DNA of 64,000 nucleotides from UBA1926 sp036732005 (GTDB lineage Bacteria; Planctomycetota; Phycisphaerae; Phycisphaerales; UBA1924), in NCBI GenBank assembly GCA_036732005.1, contig DAINDF010000002.1, positions 124,001-188,000 of the forward strand. Reading direction: 5' to 3'. Below the pieces are notes generated by a model. The model had not been told where the DNA came from. It saw only the letters and a list, made by a program, of their open reading frames with translations, and did not search any database. The translations under genes were made by a program, and so were the position numbers. Shown piece after piece: positions 7,621-16,035 of this stretch; position 1 is the stretch's first letter; each line of letters begins with the position of its first letter.

Positions 7621-9019
7621 TGCCCTGCTCGGCCACGCTCGGGGCTTCGGGCAGTTCGAGCCAGAAGGTCGAGCCCTCGCCGGCGCGGCTCTCGAACCCG
7701 ACCCGCCCTCCCTGCCGCTCGATGCTGCGTTTGACGATGGACAGCCCCAGCCCCTTGCCGTCGACTTTCCCGAGGCGGGCGTCGCCCCCGGGCAGCCGGA
7801 CGAACTCGTCGAAGACGCGGTTGTGCCGGTCGCTGGGGATGCCGACGCCGTTGTCGACCACTTCGACGCGGATCTTTCCATCGGCGGCGCCGGCGCGCAC
7901 GGCGATGCGCCCCCCGGCCGGGGTGTACTTGATCGCGTTCGAGAGGTAGTTGGCGATCGCCTCGCGGACCAGGCGCGGCACGCCCCGGGCGCACCCCCTG
8001 GCGTCGAGGCGGAGGGTGTGCCGGCGTTCGGCGATCTCCTCGGCGAAGTCGTCGGCGACTTCTCGCGCCAGGGCGCCGATGTCGACGGGCTCGGTCTGGG
8101 CCCGCAGGTCCTCCGATTCGAGCCGCGCGAGCAGCCCGAGGTCCCGGATGAACGCGGTGATCGAGTCGAGCCGCGCGAGCGAGCGGTCCACCTGCGCCTC
8201 CTGCCTCGGCTCGATCGGCCCGCAGAGCCCGTTCCGCAGGTTCCGCATGAGCATCGCGGCGGCGGCGACGGGGGACTGGAGATTGTGAAGCGTCAGGTGG
8301 AGCAATTCACGCCGCTGCGTGTTCAGACGCTCCAGTCGCTCGGCCTGGTGGAGCAGCCGCTCCTCGCCCCGGCGGAGCATGACCGCCAGGCTCGTGACCA
8401 GCGCGGTGACCAGCGCGAACAGCAGCAGGTTCACGACCAGGATCGTGGCGAGCACGCGCCCGTCGAGCGGGTCGGTGTGGGGCACCGCCCCCTCGGGCAG
8501 GCGGGGCGGGAGCCACCCGGTCGCCTCGACGACCGCCAGCCCGACCAGCAGCACCGCCGCCGTCAGGGTCGACACGACCGCCGCGCGGACCGGCAGCAGC
8601 GCCGACGCGATGATCAGGTGGAAGATGTACGCGGCGATGAACGGGCTCCGCACGCCCCCGATGTACCAGAGCACGACGGTGAGCGCGGCGTAGTCGAGCA
8701 GCGTGGAAACATGCTTGACCAACCGCAGGTGTGCGATGACGGTCGGCGAGCGGAGCGACTCGCGCGAACGCCGCGAGACCAGGAAGACCGGGATGTTGTA
8801 CAACGCGATGCAGGCTGCAACGACGAGCAGCGCCCCGACATCAAGCCCCCGCACCCCGGCGATGAGATGCCCGAACAGGGCGCCCACCGCGACCGCCGCC
8901 GCCGTCGCAAACCTGATCCCGCTGTGGAGGTAGACGCGTCGCCCGATCAGCCGGTCACGCGTCAGCAGCGCCGGCGCTTCGCCGGGAGGGGCCTCCGAGG
9001 ATGAGGGCGGCGTGGCCAT
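7604..9019 (-). CDS. Membrane-bound sensor histidine kinase
   Basis: 471 residues from the ATG at 9019; an in-frame start at 9052 would add 11 residues. About six hydrophobic segments fill residues 30-215, with no large extracytoplasmic sensor domain, so the membrane region itself may sense. The kinase core follows: an H-box with LHNLQSP near residue 244, an N-box NYLSNAIKYTP, G1 DNGVGI and G2 GKGLGLSI. It autophosphorylates on the H-box histidine and passes phosphate to a receiver. The convergent, tail-to-tail overlapping receiver gene is the obvious candidate partner. The feo genes lie upstream on the same strand, 66 bp away. Confidence 0.85.
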   Translation of the reverse strand: MATPPSSSEAPPGEAPALLTRDRLIGRRVYLHSGIRFATAAAVAVGALFGHLIAGVRGLDVGALLVVAACIALYNIPVFLVSRRSRESLRSPTVIAHLRLVKHVSTLLDYAALTVVLWYIGGVRSPFIAAYIFHLIIASALLPVRAAVVSTLTAAVLLVGLAVVEATGWLPPRLPEGAVPHTDPLDGRVLATILVVNLLLFALVTALVTSLAVMLRRGEERLLHQAERLERLNTQRRELLHLTLHNLQSPVAAAAMLMRNLRNGLCGPIEPRQEAQVDRSLARLDSITAFIRDLGLLARLESEDLRAQTEPVDIGALAREVADDFAEEIAERRHTLRLDARGCARGVPRLVREAIANYLSNAIKYTPAGGRIAVRAGAADGKIRVEVVDNGVGIPSDRHNRVFDEFVRLPGGDARLGKVDGKGLGLSIVKRSIERQGGRVGFESRAGEGSTFWLELPEAPSVAEQGITRGG

Positions 9020-9085
9020 GCGTGGCGTCGCTCCGCGGCCTGTGCGCCGCACGCCCCATTGTAACGCAACCGGGCCGGGCCCGCC

Positions 9086-9250
9086 TCAGCCACGGCGCTC
9101 TGGGCGCTCACGACCGATCGTCAGGTCAACACGACGGCTCGTCCCCTTCCGCTTCCGCCAGGGCAAGTAGGGACGGGCCGCGATGAGGACCACCACGACC
9201 ACCGCCGCCGTGACGACCCAGAACTGCCAGTCCCCGATCGGGAAGCGCAT
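9086..9250 (-). CDS. Small single-span membrane protein downstream of feoB
   Basis: 54 residues, ATG at 9250 to TGA at 9086-9088. After the N-terminal MRFPIGDWQFW comes one hydrophobic helix rich in Val, Ala and Leu (residues about 11-26), then a PYLPWRKRKG basic stretch that would stay in the cytosol by the positive-inside rule. It starts 12 bp after the feoB stop on the same strand. Small membrane proteins commonly end feo operons (FeoC or Cys-rich FeoB-associated proteins), but this one lacks cysteines and is neither of these by sequence. It may stabilise or regulate FeoB; that is inference from position only. Confidence 0.6.
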   Translation of the reverse strand: MRFPIGDWQFWVVTAAVVVVVLIAARPYLPWRKRKGTSRRVDLTIGRERPERRG

Positions 9251-9262
9251 CGCGTGCTCCGT

Positions 9263-11206
9263 TCAGCCGAGCCACCCGGCGAGGAGGGAAGCGGCCAGCC
9301 CCCCGAGGTAGGCGAGCAGGGTCATGTACCCGAACTGGAGCCCCGCCCAACGCCACCCACCCGCCTCGCGCGCCGTCACCGCGAGCGTGGGCAGGCACTG
9401 CATCGCCAGGACATAGAACACCAGCAGCGACCAGACGACGGGCCTTGTGAACACCGGGGTCACCCCGTCGTCGCGTGTCGCCGATCCGATCCGCCCCAGG
9501 CCCGATTCGCCCTCGAGTTCGTCCTCGCCCGCGGCGAGCACGACCGCCATCGTCGACACGAAGACCTCCCGCGCGGCGAAGGACGAGACGATCCCGATCG
9601 TCAGCTGCCAGTCGTACCCGAGCGGCGCGAAGACCGGCGCGATCGCACGCCCCGCCATGCCCATGAAACTGTTCGCCGTGGCGTGCCGGTCTTCGATCCG
9701 AGCCGCCTCCGCGAGCAGGCCCTCGGTGGCCTCCCCCTCCGGCGCCGTCGCGGCCCGCTCCCGGATCGCCGCGGCCTCCGGGGGCGGATCTACATGCGGG
9801 TACTCCCCGAGCCACCACAGGGCGACCATCATGCCGAGGATCACCGTGCCGGCCTTGCGCAGGAAGAGCACGCCGCGGTCCCACATCACCGCCGCCGCGT
9901 GCCGCAGGCTCGGCCTGCGGTACGAGGGGAGTTCGAGCGCCATGGGGCGCGGGGGGCTGCGGAGCAGGGTCCGCCGGAGCACCGAGGCCGTCGCCAGCGC
10001 CGCGACCGCGCCCAGGAGATAGCACCCGGTGAACGCGAGCGCCGCGAGCCCGGGCCGATCGGCGAAGAGCAGGCTGGTCAGCAGGACATACACGGGGATC
10101 CGGGCCGAGCAGGAGAGGAACGGAGCGACAAGGATCGTCGCGATTCGCTCGCGGCGGTCCGGGATGCCCCGGCAGGCGATGATGCCCGGGATCGCGCACG
10201 CGTGGGCGCTGAGCATGGGCACGAACGCCTGCCCGGGGAGCCCGAACGGCTTGAAGACCCGGTCGACGAGCAACGCCGCCCTCGGCAGATAGCCCGACTG
10301 CTCGAGCAGCGTGATCAGGAAGAACATCAGGCAGATCTGGGGCAGGAAGACCACCGTCGCGCCCACGCCCCCGATCACCCCGTCCACGAGCAGCGACGAG
10401 ACCGCGCCCTCGGGCAACGCCCCCGCGACCGCCCCCCCGAGCCATGCGAACCCCGCATCGATCAGGTCCATCGGATAGGTCGCGAGCTTGAACACGGCCC
10501 AGAAGAGCAGGGTCATCACCGCCGCAAACACGGCCGTGCCCGCCACGGGGTGCGTGAACAACGAGTCGAGCCGATCCGTCAGCCCCTCCGCGTGCGGCGC
10601 CGCCCCGGGCCTGGCCGCCGCGACCGCGACGCGCGCCGCCCAATCCCGGGCCGGTTCTTCGCTCGCGGGCAAGTCGGGCACCCGGGCCCGGCTCAGCGCG
10701 GGCAGCACCGCGTCGACACCCTGCCCCGTGAGCCCGTTCGTTTCGAGGACCTCGCACCCGGCCTCGCGGGCGAGGGCCTGGGTGTCGATCCTCATGCCCC
10801 GCGACGCCGCCTGATCGACCCGGTTCAGCACGATGACCAGCGGCAGCCCGAGCTGGATCACCTCCGCCGCAAGCCGAAGGTTGCGTTCGAGGTTCGCCGC
10901 GTCCAGCACCAGCGCGATCGCGTCGGGCCCGCGGTCCCCGCCCGCCCCGGGCACCCGTCCCGCGAGCGCGGCCCGGCACACGACGGCCTCGCTCTCCTCG
11001 CCCCGCAGGGAGTAGACCCCGGGCAGGTCGATCAGTTCGACGCCCCGCACGGTGGTGAGGTGGGCTTCCTGGGTCGTCCCGGGGAAGTTCGAGGTGTGGA
11101 CCCTCGCGCCGGCGAGACGACCGAAGAGCGTGCTCTTGCCCACATTCGGATTGCCCACCAGAGCGATCCGGCGGAGTCTCGTCTGGACCGGGCTCTCGCT
11201 GGCCAT
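9263..11206 (-). CDS. feoB: Ferrous iron transport protein B
   Basis: 647 residues. The N-terminal cytosolic G domain has G1 GNPNVGKS (residues 18-25), a TTQE G2 region, G3 DLPG and G4 NRVD. The polytopic part holds the two gate regions, with HPVAGTAVFAAVMTLLFW near 215, SAHACAIPGI, and PFLSCSARIPVY. It imports Fe(II) across the inner membrane, coupled to nucleotide hydrolysis in the G domain. The usual length is 700-770, and the shortening is mostly in the helical GDI region and loops. It follows feoA with a 23-bp gap. It would supply iron for the Fe-S-rich hydrogenase nearby, though no direct regulatory link is shown. Confidence 0.95.
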   Translation of the reverse strand: MASESPVQTRLRRIALVGNPNVGKSTLFGRLAGARVHTSNFPGTTQEAHLTTVRGVELIDLPGVYSLRGEESEAVVCRAALAGRVPGAGGDRGPDAIALVLDAANLERNLRLAAEVIQLGLPLVIVLNRVDQAASRGMRIDTQALAREAGCEVLETNGLTGQGVDAVLPALSRARVPDLPASEEPARDWAARVAVAAARPGAAPHAEGLTDRLDSLFTHPVAGTAVFAAVMTLLFWAVFKLATYPMDLIDAGFAWLGGAVAGALPEGAVSSLLVDGVIGGVGATVVFLPQICLMFFLITLLEQSGYLPRAALLVDRVFKPFGLPGQAFVPMLSAHACAIPGIIACRGIPDRRERIATILVAPFLSCSARIPVYVLLTSLLFADRPGLAALAFTGCYLLGAVAALATASVLRRTLLRSPPRPMALELPSYRRPSLRHAAAVMWDRGVLFLRKAGTVILGMMVALWWLGEYPHVDPPPEAAAIRERAATAPEGEATEGLLAEAARIEDRHATANSFMGMAGRAIAPVFAPLGYDWQLTIGIVSSFAAREVFVSTMAVVLAAGEDELEGESGLGRIGSATRDDGVTPVFTRPVVWSLLVFYVLAMQCLPTLAVTAREAGGWRWAGLQFGYMTLLAYLGGLAASLLAGWLG

Positions 11207-11229
11207 GGCGTGGGGGCCGTCCTGTTCGC

Positions 11230-11517
11230 TCAGCGGGCGAGGTCGGGCGCGGGCGTCACGAAGATGCTCCGGCTCAGATCACGCCGGAGCCCGATCCGGC
11301 AGGAGCCCCCGCAACGCGTATGGACCCGGACGATGCACGGGTCGCCGTGCTGGCAGACCGAGATCACCGCGTCCATGTCGAGCCCGAGCGATTCCAAGAG
11401 CGACGCGCAGCACCCACCGGTTTCGCACCGGGCGATGCGGCCGAACTGACCCCGCCCCAACTGGGCCAGCGGGATCGGATCGGCGCCGGGACGGGTTGTG
11501 TTCTCGACAAGCTGCAT
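11230..11517 (-). CDS. feoA: Ferrous iron transport protein A
   Basis: 95 residues, an SH3-like FeoA domain: LAQLGRGQFGRIARC, a LESLGLDMDAVISV hydrophobic core and an IGLRRDLSRSIFV end, as in the family. FeoA binds the FeoB G domain and is needed for full iron uptake. Six cysteines (C31, C36, C37, C55, C61, C69 or close) are unusual for FeoA and include CCASLL and CGGSC; they could bind metal or Fe-S, which is not established. It is first in the feo operon, with 124 bp upstream before the convergent neighbour region, where an inverted repeat lies. Confidence 0.85.
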   Translation of the reverse strand: MQLVENTTRPGADPIPLAQLGRGQFGRIARCETGGCCASLLESLGLDMDAVISVCQHGDPCIVRVHTRCGGSCRIGLRRDLSRSIFVTPAPDLAR

Positions 11518-11564
11518 CTTCGCGTTCCGGAATCAGCACCGCATGGTACGGATTGTCCTGCCGG

Positions 11565-11588
11565 TGAGTCTAGTGCGACTGAGTCTCA
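11565..11588. promoter_or_regulatory. Imperfect inverted repeat upstream of feoA
   Basis: TGAGTCT and AGTCTCA arms 10 bp apart (one mismatch in the arms) lie about 48-71 bp upstream of the feoA start, where an operator would sit. It does not match the GATAATGATAATCATTATC Fur box. It could be the site of another iron regulator such as a DtxR-type protein, but this is a guess from position. Confidence 0.3.
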
Positions 11589-11641
11589 AGAGCAACTGGT
11601 CGCCGAGCCCTGGGCCCGGGCTTCCCGTCGCGTTTGCGGAT

Positions 11642-13078
11642 TTATCGGGCCGTTGCCAGGGAGAAGAACCGGTCGAGCGTCTGCTCGCCTTCCAGCGACA
11701 TGATCAGACCGCCGAGCGCGTCGCAGTTGCCCTGCCCGATCACCCCGGCCCCGAGCGCGTCGAACTTGACCTTGATCTCGCCCTCCGTCATCGGGTCGCG
11801 CGGGTCGCCCTTGGGCACATCGACCTGCTGGACATGGCTCGTCCCGTTCTTCAGCGTGATCGTCACCCGGCTCGGCTGGAACTCGGGGAATCTCGCCTCG
11901 AACTCCTGGTTGGCCACCACCTTGACCTTGTCCATGATCGGGATCAACGCCGGGTCCTTCACACGCTCGTCCTCGAACTGGAGCGGGGTGACCTTGCCGT
12001 CCACCAGGCCGACCGCCAGCGAGTACGGGAGCGAGTGGTCCGCCGTCTCGCGGCTCGTCGGGCGGTACTTGTGCGGATCGCCCAGGATGTCCGCCGCCCG
12101 CGCGATCACCTCGACCCTGATCTCGGTCACTTCATCCGGGTTGATCGCGTGATCGCGCACGATCTTCATCATTGCGCTGAGCGGCGCGTGGCTCAGCGCC
12201 TCGATCGGGAACGACTTCATGCCGCAGTCAACGATGCGGTAGTGGTCCCCGGGCGAGCGGGGCAGGCCGCGCGTGAGCCCCTCGGCGTCGAACGAGCAGG
12301 GCTTCCCGCCGTGGTGGCTGTGCCCGAAGACATGGAAGAGGCCCTCTTTCCCGTCGAAGATGTGCTCGGGCCCGGTGTACCCACGCTCGGCGAGCAGCGC
12401 GCTCTCGACCCCCATCCGCGTCGCCCACGGGTCGACCGTGTTCTTCATCATCGTGAGCTTGCCCGCCGTCACCGCGCCGAGCGAGCCCGTGCGGCTCGCG
12501 CAGATGCCCGCGGCGTTGACGAGTTGCTTCTCGTTCAGCCCCAGCGCCTTGCCGGCCGCGAACGGGGCCGCGAACCCGGTCAGCGTCGCGTGGTGCCACC
12601 CGTACTCGCGCACCCCGGGGCGGCCGATCTCGACCAGCCGCATCTCCAGTTCATACGCCACGATCGTCGCGACGATGAGGTCGCGCCCGCTCAGGCCCTT
12701 CATCTCGCAGATCGCCAGCGGCCCGCAGATGATGTCCGACGGGTGCGAGGGATCGGCCTTCCAGTAGATGTCGTTGTAATCCATCGCGCGGACCATGTGG
12801 TTGTTCAAGAAGGCCGCGTCGACGGGGTTGGTCCTGTACCCCGAGACGAAGCAGGTGCAGGGCCCGCCCGCGTTCTCGCCGTGCATCGCCTTGTGGTGCC
12901 CGAGCAGGATGTGCGCGTCCTCGGTCTGCGAGCCCCCGATCGCGCAGCCCATCGAGTCGTACCAGAACAGCTTGGCGCTCTCGATCGCGCGCGGGGAGAG
13001 GTCCTCGAACCGCAGCCCCGCCACCCAGCGGGCGATGTCGTAACTGATGAACTCGCTGGTCTTGTACGCGGCTGCCAT
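11642..13078 (-). CDS. MmgE/PrpD family protein (2-methylcitrate dehydratase-like)
   Basis: 478 residues from the ATG at 13078; a GTG at 13084 is also possible, and AGGTGA favours the ATG. The family includes 2-methylcitrate dehydratase, aconitate decarboxylase and epimerases. Typical features: DSMGCAIGG near residue 45, NNHMVRAMDYNDIYW near 93, HPSDIICGPLA, a YGWHHATLTG helix, GMKSFPIEALSHAP and a RETADHSLPYSLA motif near 340. These match the substrate-binding cleft of PrpD. No prpB or prpC lies nearby, so a propionate role cannot be assumed. Downstream (leftward) is the feoA region, and upstream are two small genes on the same strand. Confidence 0.85.
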   Translation of the reverse strand: MAAAYKTSEFISYDIARWVAGLRFEDLSPRAIESAKLFWYDSMGCAIGGSQTEDAHILLGHHKAMHGENAGGPCTCFVSGYRTNPVDAAFLNNHMVRAMDYNDIYWKADPSHPSDIICGPLAICEMKGLSGRDLIVATIVAYELEMRLVEIGRPGVREYGWHHATLTGFAAPFAAGKALGLNEKQLVNAAGICASRTGSLGAVTAGKLTMMKNTVDPWATRMGVESALLAERGYTGPEHIFDGKEGLFHVFGHSHHGGKPCSFDAEGLTRGLPRSPGDHYRIVDCGMKSFPIEALSHAPLSAMMKIVRDHAINPDEVTEIRVEVIARAADILGDPHKYRPTSRETADHSLPYSLAVGLVDGKVTPLQFEDERVKDPALIPIMDKVKVVANQEFEARFPEFQPSRVTITLKNGTSHVQQVDVPKGDPRDPMTEGEIKVKFDALGAGVIGQGNCDALGGLIMSLEGEQTLDRFFSLATAR

Positions 13079-13137
13079 GGTCACCTCGCTGGTCGGTCGT
13101 CAGGGTCCGCGCCGCCGGCGTCCGGGCGGGGCGCTGC

Positions 13138-13452
13138 TCAGGGGCGGATCGTATCAGGATCGATCGATCTGTAAACCGTGACGCCGGGAGGCTCCGCCAG
13201 GAGTGCCCGCCACCGTTCAAGAAACGCGATCATCGTCGCGTCCTCGGCCACGCGCGTCTGGTCCGCCGCATAGGCCGCCTCGTCCGCGTACTCGACCACC
13301 TCGATAAACCGGTCCGCGTCCTCGGCGGACTCGAGCAGCCGCACGCGGATCCCGCCCGGCGATTCGTAGAACGGGACCGCCTCCCGGAGGAATTCCAGCA
13401 ACGCCGCCCGGCGCCCCGGGAGCACGCGGATGCCCAGGTGCAACTCGATCAC
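13138..13452 (-). CDS. Small dimeric alpha/beta-barrel (NIPSNAP/ABM-like) protein
   Basis: 104 residues with a GTG start. The pattern IELHLGIRVLPGRRAALLEFL, then FIEVVEYADEAAYAADQTRV and a final VTVYRSI strand fits the ferredoxin-like fold of antibiotic monooxygenase or NIPSNAP proteins (beta-alpha-beta-beta-alpha-beta). No catalytic residue can be named. It lies 7 bp after the lipoprotein gene and 53 bp before the PrpD-like gene on the same strand, so the three could be cotranscribed. I am fairly sure of the fold and unsure of any function. Confidence 0.6.
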   Translation of the reverse strand: MIELHLGIRVLPGRRAALLEFLREAVPFYESPGGIRVRLLESAEDADRFIEVVEYADEAAYAADQTRVAEDATMIAFLERWRALLAEPPGVTVYRSIDPDTIRP

Positions 13453-13459
13453 CGGGGGC

Positions 13460-14071
13460 TCACTTCATGCTGTCGATGAGCGCGTTCCACCCGTCCAGGA
13501 CGCCCGCCATCCGCTCACGCGGGCCGGTCATCTTGATGAACAGGTGGGGCTGCCCGGGCCGCTCAACGATCGCCGCACGCATCATCTGGTCGGCCTGCAC
13601 CGGGCCCATGCCCATCCCCGCGTAGTTGCCGCTCATCTCGACGAGGTGGACCGCCCGGCCCGCGACGGTCCGGGTCTCCCGCGTCACGGGGATCTCGCCG
13701 CCCGCCGGGTTCGAGAACTGCCCGATCCAACGGGTGATGTTCGCGTCGACATCCCCGCCCGCGAAGGAGAACGCCGCGACGCAATTCCGCGACGCGTCGC
13801 CCGACGGGTCGGGCACATGCAACTCCGCCTCGCGCATGGAGTTCGAGGGGGGCTGCGACGCCCAGCCCTCGGGCACCGTAAACGCCAGATCGCCCACGCG
13901 GAGCTCTCCGCCGGCGGGCGTCATGGCCCCGTGCGGCGGGGCCGGGCTGGTCTGGGCCTGGCCTGACCACTCTGTGGGCGGCGGCGCCGAGGCCGACCCG
14001 CTTTCCTCAGAACACCCGATCAGCCCGAAGGGCATCACAACGACAGCGGAGAGAAAAAGGGCGAGCTTCAT
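13460..14071 (-). CDS. Predicted lipoprotein of unknown function
   Basis: 203 residues from the ATG at 14071, chosen because it gives a clean signal peptide: KLALFLSAVVVMPFGLIGC, with lipobox LIGC near residue 19-20. After a Ser/Pro-rich linker, the body starts with LRVGDLAFTVPEGWASQPPSN and resembles planctomycete envelope proteins with a PsbP-like or beta-sandwich fold: VPEGW, then SFAGGDVDANITRWIGQF, then TVAGRAVHLVEMSG. The end, FIKMTGPRERMAGVLDGWNALIDSMK, is typical of the same group. Exact role unknown; it should be anchored in a periplasm-facing membrane. Confidence 0.65.
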   Translation of the reverse strand: MKLALFLSAVVVMPFGLIGCSEESGSASAPPPTEWSGQAQTSPAPPHGAMTPAGGELRVGDLAFTVPEGWASQPPSNSMREAELHVPDPSGDASRNCVAAFSFAGGDVDANITRWIGQFSNPAGGEIPVTRETRTVAGRAVHLVEMSGNYAGMGMGPVQADQMMRAAIVERPGQPHLFIKMTGPRERMAGVLDGWNALIDSMK

Positions 14072-14119
14072 GCCCCCATGGTACCGGGTCGGCCCCAACG
14101 AGGTCGGCGGGCCGGCCGA

Positions 14120-14851
14120 TCAGAGCGCCGATTCCGCGTGCCGGTGGTGGGCCGCGTTGTTCTCGAAGAACGACTCGAGTTCCTCCTCCGTGAGCCGGTG
14201 CAGCCCGGCCCGCAACGCCGTCAGCGTCAGCTTGTGCGTGCTCGCCTGGTTGAGCTTGCGCCCGAGGTTCGTGCGCCGGCGTTCCACGGCCTTGAGCGTC
14301 CGGTGGACCTCGTGCGACATCTCCTCCCGGCTGTGCCCCAGCGCCAGCAGCCGGAGGATCTCGAGCTCGCCGAGCGTGAGGTCCGCGAGCGGGCCCGGGT
14401 CGGTCACGCGCCGGAAACGGTACGAATCGAGTTCCTCGGGCACCGTCTGCTCCACGCAAGGGCGGTAGCCGATGCCCAGGATCCCGCAGTGCCCGTCCTC
14501 GGCGCACTCGGTCTCGCAGACCGTCCAGGTCTCCCGGCCCCGCCACATGTCGATCACCAGCAGCGGGGTCTCCGGCTTCTCGAGAATCCGGTTCAGCACC
14601 GCGCGGCGTTCCTCGAGATGCTCAGGATGGACCAGGTCCTCCAGGCTCTTGCCCACCAGGGTCGAAAGCGGAGCGGGCTCGCCCGGAAGGAACCCCGCCG
14701 CGTGAACCAGCCGGCCCTCCCGGCTCATGAACACGAGCCAGAAGCACCCCTGCACCCCGACGCGTTCGATCCGGCTGAGGGCGAGCGCCTCCTCGCACCA
14801 CGCGGGGATATCCGCCCGCGACGGGTCGAGCTTCCGTGCCAGCCTGCTCAT
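14120..14851 (-). CDS. PAS-like sensor with LuxR-type HTH
   Basis: 243 residues from the ATG at 14851; a longer frame to 14929 has no ribosome site, whereas GGATGGGGG precedes this ATG. Residues 30-135 look like a PAS-type module (VFMSREGRLVHAAGF, then GKSLEDLVHPEHLEERRAVL), with a cysteine-rich end: TVCETECAEDGHCGILGIGYRPC. The C-terminal part, LTLGELEILRLLALGHSREEM and following, is a GerE/LuxR helix-turn-helix. It is likely a DNA-binding regulator responding to a small signal or redox state through its cysteines; the cysteine role is inference. It is transcribed toward the lipoprotein, 48 bp away. Confidence 0.7.
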   Translation of the reverse strand: MSRLARKLDPSRADIPAWCEEALALSRIERVGVQGCFWLVFMSREGRLVHAAGFLPGEPAPLSTLVGKSLEDLVHPEHLEERRAVLNRILEKPETPLLVIDMWRGRETWTVCETECAEDGHCGILGIGYRPCVEQTVPEELDSYRFRRVTDPGPLADLTLGELEILRLLALGHSREEMSHEVHRTLKAVERRRTNLGRKLNQASTHKLTLTALRAGLHRLTEEELESFFENNAAHHRHAESAL

Positions 14852-14953
14852 GTCGAACCCCCATCCTGCCGCCCGGCAGCGGGGGGGGCCGGGCGGCCAA
14901 AGAGTGGACCGGTCCCCTGCAACGCACAACTGTATCCGAATTCGGCGAGTAGG

Positions 14954-15757
14954 TCAATCCCCATCGGACGCGGGCCGTTCGACCCGCATCTGGATCAGGT
15001 CCACCGCCAGCGCGAACGCCATCGCGAAGTAGACATACCCGCGGTCGATATGCTGGTGCAGCCCGTCGGCCACCAGCAGGACCCCGATCAGGACGAGGAA
15101 CGCGAGCGCCAGCACCTTGATCGTGGGGTGCCGCTCGATGAACCGACTGATCCCGTCCGCCGCGGCCATCATCACGCCGATCGAGATCACGACCGCCGCG
15201 ATCATGACCTCGACCCGCTGGGCCATCCCGACCGCGGTGATGACGCTGTCGAGGCTGAACACCAGGTCGATCACCACGATCTGGGCGATGACCATCCCGA
15301 ACGCCGCCCCGGCCCGGGCCGTGGCGTGCGATTCGTGGGGGACCATCTGATGGCGGATCTCCCAGGTCGCCTTGCCGATCAGGAACAGCCCTCCGCCGAG
15401 AAGCACCAGGTCCCGCCCGGTGATCCCGAGCGGCCCCCCGCCCTCGCCGTCGTGGGCCGGTTCGGAGAGGAAGGGGACCTTGAACAGGGTGGCGGTCAGC
15501 CCCATGATCCAGGAGATCCCCAGCAGCAGCAGGACGCGCGTGCCCATCGCCAGCAGCAGCCCGATCCGCCGGGCGTGGCCGCGCTGCGCCTCGGGCAGGG
15601 CGTTCGAGAGAATCGCGATGAACACGACATTGTCGATACCCAGCACGATCTCGAGGGCGGTGAGCGTGACGAGGGCGATCAGGCTCGACATCCCGAACAG
15701 GGGGGGCGAGCCCGAGGCCGCGGCGTCGGCGGCGAGGGTGAGCAGAGAGAGGTCCAC
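14954..15757 (-). CDS. TerC family integral membrane protein
   Basis: 267 residues with a GTG start. About seven to eight hydrophobic helices. The family signatures LEIVLGIDNVVFIAILSN near residue 36 and VIDLVFSLDSVITAVGM near 163 carry the acidic residues in the membrane (E, D, N and D, S, D) that mark TerC/Alx transporters. These are linked to manganese export or to tellurite resistance; manganese efflux is the best supported role for the wider family. No ter operon genes are nearby. A long hairpin lies 38 bp upstream of its start. Confidence 0.88.
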   Translation of the reverse strand: MDLSLLTLAADAAASGSPPLFGMSSLIALVTLTALEIVLGIDNVVFIAILSNALPEAQRGHARRIGLLLAMGTRVLLLLGISWIMGLTATLFKVPFLSEPAHDGEGGGPLGITGRDLVLLGGGLFLIGKATWEIRHQMVPHESHATARAGAAFGMVIAQIVVIDLVFSLDSVITAVGMAQRVEVMIAAVVISIGVMMAAADGISRFIERHPTIKVLALAFLVLIGVLLVADGLHQHIDRGYVYFAMAFALAVDLIQMRVERPASDGD

Positions 15758-15794
15758 GGGGTGAGCCTACCGGATCGGTTGCTCCCGGATTGAA

Positions 15795-15828
15795 CAACGA
15801 CGCCCGCTCTTCCCGACGGGCGTCGTTG
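15795..15828. other. Perfect 12-bp hairpin between divergent genes
   Basis: Arms CAACGACGCCCG and CGGGCGTCGTTG flank a 10-nt loop. It sits between terC (leftward) and the bactofilin gene (rightward), so it ends no visible gene and lacks a T-run on either strand. On the + strand a small GGGG-CCCC stem followed by TTTTT lies at 15917-15933. The two together could delimit a short RNA, or the hairpin could structure a leader. Confidence 0.35.
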
Positions 15829-16035
15829 CGTGTGGGGGGCTTGCCTGTTTGGGAAACGGGGATCCGGCGCCTCACTCACGGAATTCGGCAAAAAAAGTCG
15901 GAGTGGCGGCTTGTGCGGGGGCCTCCCCTTTTTGAACGCGTGCTGCGTGATCGGTCGATCTTCTGTTCGCCGAGGGGGGCGAGGCCCCGCTCCCGTGCCG
16001 CCGCGGCGGGCGACCCATCTGTGAAGGAGCGAACC

